Shown in pieces: positions 1 to 4,401 of a stretch of 9,003 nucleotides of DNA. The position numbers and the translations under genes are program-made. The stretch's first letter is position 1, and every line of letters starts with the position of its first letter. The notes below the pieces were generated by a model that saw only the letters and a program-made list of their open reading frames with translations, did no database searches and was not told where the DNA came from. Origin of the DNA: Desulfocapsa sp. (GTDB lineage Bacteria > Desulfobacterota > Desulfobulbia > Desulfobulbales > Desulfocapsaceae); assembly GCA_030635405.1 (NCBI GenBank), contig DAOVZA010000057.1, positions 1 through 9,003 of the forward strand, read 5' to 3'.

Positions 1-107
1 TCTTCGGTGTACTGTTTCCAGCTGAGATAAGATCCGAAACAGATAATTGATACAGCTGTGGTAATAAAGAAAAACAGTATTACCTGGAGGCGGATACTTT
101 GGAACAT
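1..107 (-). CDS. N-terminus of a membrane protein, probable sensor histidine kinase (partial)
   Basis: Only the first 35 codons are present; the gene continues beyond base 1. The visible peptide begins MFQSIRLQVILFFFITTAVS and continues through a hydrophobic stretch to about residue 27, then turns polar (SWKQYTEE). This is the usual look of an N-terminal signal anchor or first transmembrane helix of a periplasm-sensing kinase. The ATG at 105-107 is the first start after an in-frame stop, although no good Shine-Dalgarno sequence precedes it. It lies 27 bp downstream of the PhnD-like gene on the same strand and should be co-transcribed with it. A response regulator gene reads divergently upstream. 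The kinase assignment rests on this context and the N-terminal helix; no kinase domain is visible, so another membrane protein remains possible. Confidence 0.55.
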   Translation of the reverse strand, partial: MFQSIRLQVILFFFITTAVSIICFGSYLSWKQYTE

Positions 108-134
108 TTTAAATTATGAGAGGTTTGGAAGTTG

Positions 135-1142
135 TTATTTCTTTTTCATTTCCAGCAGTGCTTTTTTCGTATATTCAACTCCGCTGGCATTGGCGATAAA
201 GCGGACAATTTCCCAGTCCTTTTTATAGGAAATAGGAACGAGACGATCTGCTCCCTTATAGTGTTTGTGCAGTTGTGGTGGAATAAGGTACGTGGTCAGA
301 GCTTTTGTTATATTTGCGGCAAGTTCCGGGTGCAGGTTATGGGCGTAGCCAATCGAAAGAGTAGGGAATGTGGGGCTGGAATAGAGAATACGAATATCTT
401 TGTTGTTAACTTCGCCATTTTTTAACATACGATACAGTACACTCGAGGCGATTGCCGCTCCATCATATAAACCATTTGCAACGCCAAGAATGGATTCCCG
501 ATGGCTGCCCGAAAAGAGAACTTCATAATCTTTTTCAGGAGTCAGGCCTAATTCCGGCAGCAGGGCACGAGGAGCAAGATTACCTGAGTTGGAAGTTGGC
601 GTACTGTGGGCAATGCGTTTACCTTTAAGATCCGGGAGGATATAATTATCTGTTGCGGATTCGGTTATTACCTGCATTTGGTAGCCGTTCAGTTCATTAT
701 CCTTTCCTTTGGCTGCCACAGGGATATATCCGGTAAGATTGACTGCAAAAACCGTTGTACCCGTCGAAAATCCGGCTATGTGCAAGCGACCGTCACTCAT
801 AGCCATAATTTGTTCAGTGCTTGAGCCTAGCATTAAATGCTCCACTTTGCGGCCGGTTACCGCTGCAATATGATTAGCCAGAGGTTTGTAGCGTTCGTCA
901 TAATCCTTTCCATCAGTTTCCGGGACGATACAGAAGGTTAGAACTTCAGGATTAACCCACTTGTCTTCTGCAATGGGTACATCGGCTACAAGGTCTTCAT
1001 TCCTATCAGTAAAAACAAATTCTGCATTGGCTAAGGAGGGTATCAGTAAGAGCAATAAAAGAATCAGTAGAGAAAGAGGGGAAATACTTTGTGTGTCAGA
1101 GTTTCGTAAGATTCCAGAAGCCTTTTTGACTGATACATGCAT
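135..1142 (-). CDS. PhnD-family phosphate/phosphonate-type periplasmic substrate-binding protein
   Basis: This 335-residue protein is a type-2 periplasmic binding protein of the PhnD/PtxB class. A polar N-terminus (residues 1-21) and a leucine-rich core (about 22-34) lead to a likely signal peptidase site at ANA|EF (40/41). Family landmarks are the opening LTFCIVPE strand (68-75), the SDGRLHIAGFSTG segment (116-128), the HSTPTSNSGNLAPRALL ligand-loop motif (179-195) and the FSGSHRESILGVANG motif (210-224). Length fits the family once the long signal region is counted. GAGGT lies 9 nt before the ATG and supports this start. No ABC permease or ATPase gene is adjacent. The next gene downstream on the strand is instead a probable sensor kinase, so the protein may be a periplasmic ligand sensor that presents an oxyanion, phosphonate or other ligand to the kinase. 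The fold is fairly certain; the ligand is unknown. Confidence 0.88.
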   Translation of the reverse strand: MHVSVKKASGILRNSDTQSISPLSLLILLLLLLIPSLANAEFVFTDRNEDLVADVPIAEDKWVNPEVLTFCIVPETDGKDYDERYKPLANHIAAVTGRKVEHLMLGSSTEQIMAMSDGRLHIAGFSTGTTVFAVNLTGYIPVAAKGKDNELNGYQMQVITESATDNYILPDLKGKRIAHSTPTSNSGNLAPRALLPELGLTPEKDYEVLFSGSHRESILGVANGLYDGAAIASSVLYRMLKNGEVNNKDIRILYSSPTFPTLSIGYAHNLHPELAANITKALTTYLIPPQLHKHYKGADRLVPISYKKDWEIVRFIANASGVEYTKKALLEMKKK

Positions 1143-1421
1143 ATTGCCAATACCTCGAAGGTGAGAATGTAGACTGGGGAGTTTCTTGTTATATCTCTCT
1201 GCAATGTTACTAAAAAAGCCTAATTAAGGAATTAATCTCCTATAATTATGTGGATAAGTCAAGGCCTCTGTAAAATATGGATTTATTCTTGTTCTCCGGA
1301 GGCAGAACTGCTATTCTTGTTATGAGGTTAATTCTTCGCATATTCAGCTACGTCCTGACTAATTAAGTCAGCCGGTATTGTCCGTTTTCTTGCCGGATAT
1401 AAGGTTTTTCTGTTTTGAAAT
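1143..1421. promoter_or_regulatory. Divergent intergenic region between binding-protein and response-regulator genes
   Basis: This 279-bp A+T-rich region must hold the start signals for both divergent genes. It contains a perfect 10-bp direct repeat, TATTCTTGTT, at 1284-1293 and 1312-1321. Between the two copies lies the imperfect palindrome GTTCTCCGGAGGCAGAAC (1291-1308, centred on CTCCGGAG). A perfect inverted repeat, CTGACT-AATTA-AGTCAG, sits at 1355-1371. A repeated GCCGGTAT/GCCGGATAT pair lies at 1371-1378 and 1392-1400. A weak sigma70-like candidate for the response regulator is TTGTTA (1317-1322), 16 bp, CATATT (1339-1344). No convincing promoter was found for the minus-strand gene. 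The repeats are seen directly; their use as operators is inference. Confidence 0.45.
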
Positions 1422-2093
1422 ATGGAAGTGAAAAAAACTATCATAAGCGTTGTTCTAGTGGATGATCACCATCTTTTACGCCTTGGGATCTCCAATTTGC
1501 TCGGAAATTCGTATGAATTTCAGGTTGTTGGGGAGGCTGATGACGGATTGTCTGGTTTGCGTGTCATTGAGAAAACACATCCTGATGTGGTTGTTCTTGA
1601 TATCTCGATGGAAGGGCTGTCTGGAATTGATATGATAAAACCAATCCGTTCTTCTGCGCCAAAAACTCGTATTATTATCTATAGCATGCATGATGATCCG
1701 AGTTATATTTGTAAAGCTATGCAGACGGGTTGCAGCGGGTATGTACTGAAATCTGATCCGGTGGAAGAACTTGTAACTGCTATTAAGGAAGTCGATAGCA
1801 ATCAGACCTACCTCAGCTCAACGGTTACTGCAAGCCTTGTTAATAGTATGATTATCAATGAAGGTGAGCAGGCGTCACTGGACAACAGTCATTCCTCTCT
1901 AACATCAAGGGAAAAAGAACTCAGCAGTCTCATTGCCAAAGGATACAACACTCAAAAAATTGCAGATGCTCTTTTTATCAGCCCTAAAACGGTTCGAGTT
2001 CATCGGGCCAATATCATGAAAAAACTTTCTTGTAAGACAACCAGTGAACTTACCGTTCAACTCAGAGACCATTTCTATTCTTCCATCAATTAA
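1422..2093 (+). CDS. NarL/FixJ-family response regulator (receiver plus LuxR-type HTH)
   Basis: This 223-residue protein is a full-length NarL/FixJ-type transcription factor activated by phosphorylation. The receiver domain spans about residues 7-125, with the acidic pair D14/D15, phosphoacceptor D60 (VVVLDISMEG), switch residue S88 (IIYSMH) and conserved K110 (YVLKSD). A linker of about 30 residues leads to the LuxR-type DNA-binding domain (about 158-216), opening with LTSREKEL and containing the helix-turn-helix NTQKIADALFISPKTVRVH. No key residue is missing. The ATG is the first start after an in-frame TGA at 1416-1418, but the ribosome-binding site is weak, so low or coupled translation is possible. 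It diverges from the binding-protein/sensor pair and is the likely partner of that kinase. The shared intergenic region is a natural place for autoregulation. Target genes cannot be read from the sequence. Confidence 0.93.
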   Translation: MEVKKTIISVVLVDDHHLLRLGISNLLGNSYEFQVVGEADDGLSGLRVIEKTHPDVVVLDISMEGLSGIDMIKPIRSSAPKTRIIIYSMHDDPSYICKAMQTGCSGYVLKSDPVEELVTAIKEVDSNQTYLSSTVTASLVNSMIINEGEQASLDNSHSSLTSREKELSSLIAKGYNTQKIADALFISPKTVRVHRANIMKKLSCKTTSELTVQLRDHFYSSIN

Positions 2094-2178
2094 GTTTTGT
2101 CCTGATTTTATCCTTTCAGAATAGTAAAATTAAGCTGTAGTTGGTCGTGTTTGAAGTGAAATGTTTGATAGCACACCG

Positions 2179-2227
2179 GAAAAAAGAAAACATCCATCAA
2201 TACAGTACCTTACTGTAATTGTGGATG
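2179..2227 (-). terminator. Rho-independent terminator overlapping the vapC stop
   Basis: Read on the minus strand, CATCCA/TGGATG, CAAT/ATTG and ACAGTA/TACTGT arms form a 16-bp stem with one bulged base on each side (2197 and 2217) and a three-base loop (2208-2210). The stem is followed by TTTTCTTTTTT (2180-2190). The last codons of vapC (His-Pro-Gln-Leu-Gln-stop) supply the 5' arm, so the coding end and terminator are the same DNA. There is no T-run on the plus strand, so it acts on the minus strand only. Confidence 0.8.
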
Positions 2228-2623
2228 GATTAATTTGACTTGGGGGAAATATGTTCTGAACTTCTTTATATCTCTGGTGATTAAATCAAAAGATGACACA
2301 GTAGCATGTGCTCCAATAAAGAAATCAGGCAACGGTGCATTTTTTGTGCCCTTGTTTTTTCTGTATTTAAGAAACGCTTTTCCAGTCAAAAAAAGAGCCT
2401 CACGAGGTATTTCTAATACTTTTATACTTAGCTGCTCGATAGCTTTTTCTAATTCTTCAATTTTATTGAACCCTATTGAAACTTCAGTGTAAACGATGGA
2501 ATTAATGTAAAAAGTATTGGTTTGACTGTAGTAATCCAATATGTTTTCAGACCAGTTTGCCCAATTAGCATCATCTGTAAATAAGTCCAGCAACACGCAT
2601 GAATCAATTAATACACCGTTCAT
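2210..2623 (-). CDS. vapC: PIN-domain ribonuclease toxin of a VapBC pair
   Basis: This 137-residue PIN-domain protein is a probable Mg2+-dependent RNase toxin. The four acidic residues expected at a PIN active site are visible: D7 (VLIDSCVLLD), E47 (VYTEVSIG), D100 (LPDFFIGAHA) and D118 (LITRDIKKF). Length and order match complete VapC proteins, with no sign of decay. The ATG overlaps the antitoxin stop codon by one base (TAATG), so translation is probably coupled. In the family, the free toxin cleaves tRNA or rRNA and is neutralised by VapB; the RNA target here cannot be inferred. The last five codons lie inside the terminator hairpin at 2179-2227. The fold and pairing are well supported. 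Whether the module stabilises this region or acts under stress is not shown. Confidence 0.93.
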   Translation of the reverse strand: MNGVLIDSCVLLDLFTDDANWANWSENILDYYSQTNTFYINSIVYTEVSIGFNKIEELEKAIEQLSIKVLEIPREALFLTGKAFLKYRKNKGTKNAPLPDFFIGAHATVSSFDLITRDIKKFRTYFPQVKLIHPQLQ

Positions 2624-2844
2624 TATCTTTCTCGCGTTAGATTCAGAATTTGATCCGTTGTCATTTTTGCTGTTGCAATACCACGAAGTTTTTTGAATTT
2701 ATGTGTCACTTTTGGTTTAGTGGTTTTAACTATATAAAATCTCCCATTATCCTCTTGGAAATCTATATCTGTTTCAGGGATAATACCCAATCTCTCTCTG
2801 ATGCTTCTGGGGATAGTAACTTGCCCTTTTGTTGTTACACGCAT
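2623..2844 (-). CDS. vapB: AbrB/SpoVT-like antitoxin of the VapBC pair
   Basis: This 73-residue protein has a swapped-hairpin AbrB-type DNA-binding domain at residues 1-45. The signature is TTKGQVTIPRSIRERLGI, followed by the acidic turn PETDIDF and the closing strand GRFYIVK. The C-terminal part (about 46-73, basic then TTDQILNLTRER) should be the flexible region that covers the VapC active site. The ATG is preceded by a strong GGAGGTGA (2849-2856), so the antitoxin should be translated more efficiently than the toxin, which has no strong site of its own. It is the first gene of the pair and ends in TAATG, overlapping the vapC start. VapB proteins, alone or with VapC, usually repress their own promoter, and the repeats at 2872-2892 are good candidates for the operator. 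Confidence 0.92.
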   Translation of the reverse strand: MRVTTKGQVTIPRSIRERLGIIPETDIDFQEDNGRFYIVKTTKPKVTHKFKKLRGIATAKMTTDQILNLTRER

Positions 2845-2871
2845 TTTGTCACCTCCGAATAAGTAGTTTTG

Positions 2872-2908
2872 GTAATACCATTATAGTAATACTTTTCTAT
2901 TGGCGCAA
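2872..2908 (-). promoter_or_regulatory. vapBC promoter with paired operator-like repeats
   Basis: On the minus strand a perfect -10 box TATAAT (2880-2885) lies 17 bp from a partial -35 TTGCGC (2903-2908), placing the start near 2873 and giving a leader of about 29 nt. The 7-mer GTATTAC occurs twice in the same orientation, at 2886-2892 and 2872-2878, immediately flanking the -10 box with 14-bp periodicity. Such an arrangement fits occlusion by bound VapB or VapBC. The repeats are visible; repression is inferred from the family. Confidence 0.6.
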
Positions 2909-3316
2909 GATTTTAAAATGAAATGTTTGTTATGCTTATAGTTTGGGGGGGAAGGTAACAGTGTTAATACATGGACAATGTCCATCATATTATCTGATAA
3001 CTAGCCACTTTTTTCACTTATGTTGATATTAAGCAGCGGTACATGGAACAGAATGTCCACTTATTACTTTTTTGCCCATATTCTCCACTACAACACATAT
3101 CAAGAGGGGTTAAGTGGAAAGTTGGAGATTTGTTTCGTACAGAGAAAAAAATAGCACGAATTTGTGAATCATTGCCAGTGGCAAGGTTAAGAAGAACTGA
3201 GATATGTGCGGTTTAGGTGTTTCCTCATTTTTCTCAAAATCAAAAGTGAAGTGTCAGGCAGATACGGACAACAGTAACTAGGCGTTTCGTTTAGAAGGAT
3301 TTAAATATTCCGCCGA
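2909..3316. other. Long intergenic stretch without a convincing gene
   Basis: About 400 bp between vapBC and the secreted-protein gene shows no recognisable coding region. It contains the palindrome ATGGACAATGTCCAT (2971-2985; seven-base arms, one central base). A related, less symmetric element at 3042-3060 shares CATGGA and ATGTCCA. A 57-codon open frame (3043-3216) begins in the second element but has no clear ribosome-binding site and no recognisable motif. The stretch could be decayed mobile or accessory DNA. No terminal repeats or transposase remnants were identified. Confidence 0.4.
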
Positions 3317-3380
3317 TTGTTTCCTTTTAGAGTCTCCCGTATATTGGTTATCATTCTGAATCGATAAGAAATACCAATAT
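3317..3380 (+). promoter_or_regulatory. Promoter and overlapping inverted repeat upstream of the secreted-protein gene
   Basis: TTGTTT (3317-3322) and TATATT (3340-3345) are separated by 17 bp and form a plausible sigma70-type promoter, with a start near 3352 and a leader of about 58 nt. An inverted repeat overlaps the -10 box and start region. ATATTGG/CCAATAT (3341-3347 and 3374-3380) encloses TTATC/GATAA (3348-3352 and 3363-3367), with a six-base bulge at 3368-3373. It could be a repressor site or a structured leader. Both the promoter and the site are predictions from base pattern only. Confidence 0.45.
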
Positions 3381-3410
3381 GAACCAACTTAATTCAAGGG
3401 AGAACGAAAA

Positions 3411-3731
3411 ATGAAAAGAACAATCGCATTAGTAATGACGGGAATTGCAGTCTCGCTTTTTGTTAGCAGTCAGGCGTTTGCTTTTTCCGAAGATGATATG
3501 ATGGAAGGAATGTCACTGTCAGTAGAGAATACTCAGAAAAGTGAAAAAAGTTACAAATATGACAACAGTATGGCTTCTGCCAGTGAATCCATGACAGAAT
3601 TTGACTTTTTCCCTGAGCAGGGTGCAATAGCCAAGAAATATTCTGGAGATTCAACCTGTCCAACAGCTCACCATATAATGTCTGAAGGTATTTGCTTGAA
3701 TCATTTTGCTCAGGATCTCGCTTCACAATAG
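3411..3731 (+). CDS. Small secreted protein of unknown function
   Basis: This 106-residue protein is not one I recognise. A clear Sec signal peptide is present: MKR, a hydrophobic core (about 4-20), then a likely cleavage site at AFA|FS (24/25). The mature part is about 82 residues, acidic and methionine-rich at its start (SEDDMMEGM), then Ser/Lys-rich and probably flexible (about 37-62). It ends in a more compact segment with two cysteines (C83, C95) and three histidines (H87, H88, H98). The cysteines could form a disulfide in the periplasm, or they and the histidines could bind a metal; neither can be decided here. AAGGGAG sits 7-8 nt before the ATG and supports the start. It is monocistronic, with its own predicted promoter upstream and a terminator downstream at 3925-3962. 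Confidence 0.75.
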   Translation: MKRTIALVMTGIAVSLFVSSQAFAFSEDDMMEGMSLSVENTQKSEKSYKYDNSMASASESMTEFDFFPEQGAIAKKYSGDSTCPTAHHIMSEGICLNHFAQDLASQ

Positions 3732-3924
3732 AAGTTGTTTTGACCAGTAGATATCAAAGAGTTAAAGATAAAAGAGTGAAGGTGTTCTTGTGATGAGAAG
3801 GCGGCTCTGTGTGTGAATAGTGTTTTTCTCAAGGATTCTCCTTCCCACTATTTGCCTCCTGTCATGGGGTTGTTAACTCATTGCAATGATTTGAAACCTG
3901 TTGAAATGTTTTTTGTAAGTCCCC
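3732..3924 (+). other. Long 3' untranslated stretch with a nested hairpin
   Basis: Nearly 200 bp separate the secreted-protein stop from its terminator, and no gene is seen in them. A nested structure lies at 3816-3852: AATAGTG (3816-3822) pairs with CACTATT (3846-3852), and within it AAGGA-TTC-TCCTT (3831-3843) forms a small inner hairpin. The stretch is either an unusually long 3' UTR or the body of a small RNA ending at the terminator at 3925-3962. No known RNA family was recognised. Confidence 0.3.
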
Positions 3925-3962
3925 AACCGTATGTCAAAAAAATGTACAGCTACGGTTTTTTT
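3925..3962 (+). terminator. Rho-independent terminator after the secreted-protein gene
   Basis: AACCGTA (3925-3931) pairs with TACGGTT (3951-3957). The stem extends through TGT/ACA, with a two-base GC bulge on the 3' side, and has an A-rich loop. It runs directly into a seven-base T tract at 3956-3962. The stem is modest in G+C but the shape is typical. Confidence 0.65.
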
Positions 3963-3999
3963 GATTCTTTTTGAATATGGTTTTTATGGAAAAATAAAC

Positions 4000-4028
4000 T
4001 TGTAGTGCTACTTATTTTGATATATATA
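4000..4028 (+). promoter_or_regulatory. Candidate promoter of the alanine-zipper lipoprotein gene
   Basis: TTGTAG (4000-4005) and TATATA (4023-4028) are separated by 17 bp in a very A+T-rich setting, predicting a start near 4036 and a leader of about 48 nt. A second match, TTGCTA (4038-4043) with AATACT (4061-4066), would leave too short a leader and is less likely. Confidence 0.4.
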
Positions 4029-4083
4029 GATGAAGTATTGCTAACTTATTTACTTTATTAAATACTAACAAAGAGGACTTATT

Positions 4084-4323
4084 ATGAAATATACCGTTAA
4101 AATACTTGCTTTGCTCGCAATCATTGGCCTTTCAGGATGTGCCAGCAATGGAGATCTTGATGAAGTGAGAGCTCTTGCTCAACAGGCTAACGCTACAGCT
4201 GATGCTGCTTTGAAAACTGCTCGCAGTGCAGAGAATACAGCTCAGGATGCAAAAGCTACCGCTGATGCAACCGAAAGTAAAATCGAACGTATGGCTAAAG
4301 ATCAGGCTCCTATGCACAAATAG
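4084..4323 (+). CDS. Lpp/OprI-like alanine-zipper outer-membrane lipoprotein
   Basis: This 79-residue protein has a lipoprotein signal peptide ending in the lipobox LSGC, so Cys19 should be lipidated after cleavage. From residue 25 to 70 the core positions of a continuous coiled coil fall at strict 3-4 spacing (25, 28, 32, 35, 39, 42, 46, 49, 53, 56, 60, 63, 67, 70). Nearly all of the middle ones are alanine, the hallmark of an alanine-zipper trimer. Size is close to that of E. coli Lpp and Pseudomonas OprI. The protein ends in lysine (APMHK), the residue through which Lpp is joined to peptidoglycan, so it may tether the outer membrane to the wall. AGAGGA precedes the ATG by 8 nt. It is monocistronic, with a strong terminator 30 bp after the stop, as suits an abundant structural protein. 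Peptidoglycan attachment is inferred, not shown. Confidence 0.9.
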   Translation: MKYTVKILALLAIIGLSGCASNGDLDEVRALAQQANATADAALKTARSAENTAQDAKATADATESKIERMAKDQAPMHK

Positions 4324-4353
4324 AGTCTTGTCGCAGGTTGTATTGATTTCCAG

Positions 4354-4389
4354 AAGGGGATGTTCTTAAATGAACATCCCCTTTTTTTT
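4354..4389 (+). terminator. Strong rho-independent terminator after the lipoprotein gene
   Basis: A perfect 12-bp stem, AAGGGGATGTTC (4354-4365) with GAACATCCCCTT (4372-4383), encloses a six-base loop and is followed by eight Ts (4382-4389). It also lies just past the end of the convergent redox operon (stop at 4402-4404). Read on the minus strand the stem lacks a T tract, so its main action is on the plus strand. Confidence 0.92.
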
Positions 4390-4401
4390 ATTTTCTGCTT
4401 T

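Noticed and set aside
1241..1246. Plus-strand TATAAT as a -10 box for the response-regulator gene
   Set aside because: No acceptable -35 hexamer lies at 16-18 bp and the distance to the ATG is about 175 bp. The match is likely chance in A+T-rich DNA.
3043..3216. 57-codon open reading frame on the plus strand (MEQNVHLLLF...)
   Set aside because: No clear ribosome-binding site, no recognisable motif, and the frame starts inside an inverted-repeat element. A chance frame or decayed remnant is more likely than a gene.
3463..3726. 87-codon minus-strand frame opposite the secreted-protein gene
   Set aside because: The plus-strand frame has a good ribosome-binding site and a clear signal peptide; the antisense frame has neither.
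4354..4389. Bidirectional terminator also ending the redox operon
   Set aside because: The stem is symmetric, but minus-strand reading gives no T tract after it, so only plus-strand termination is supported.
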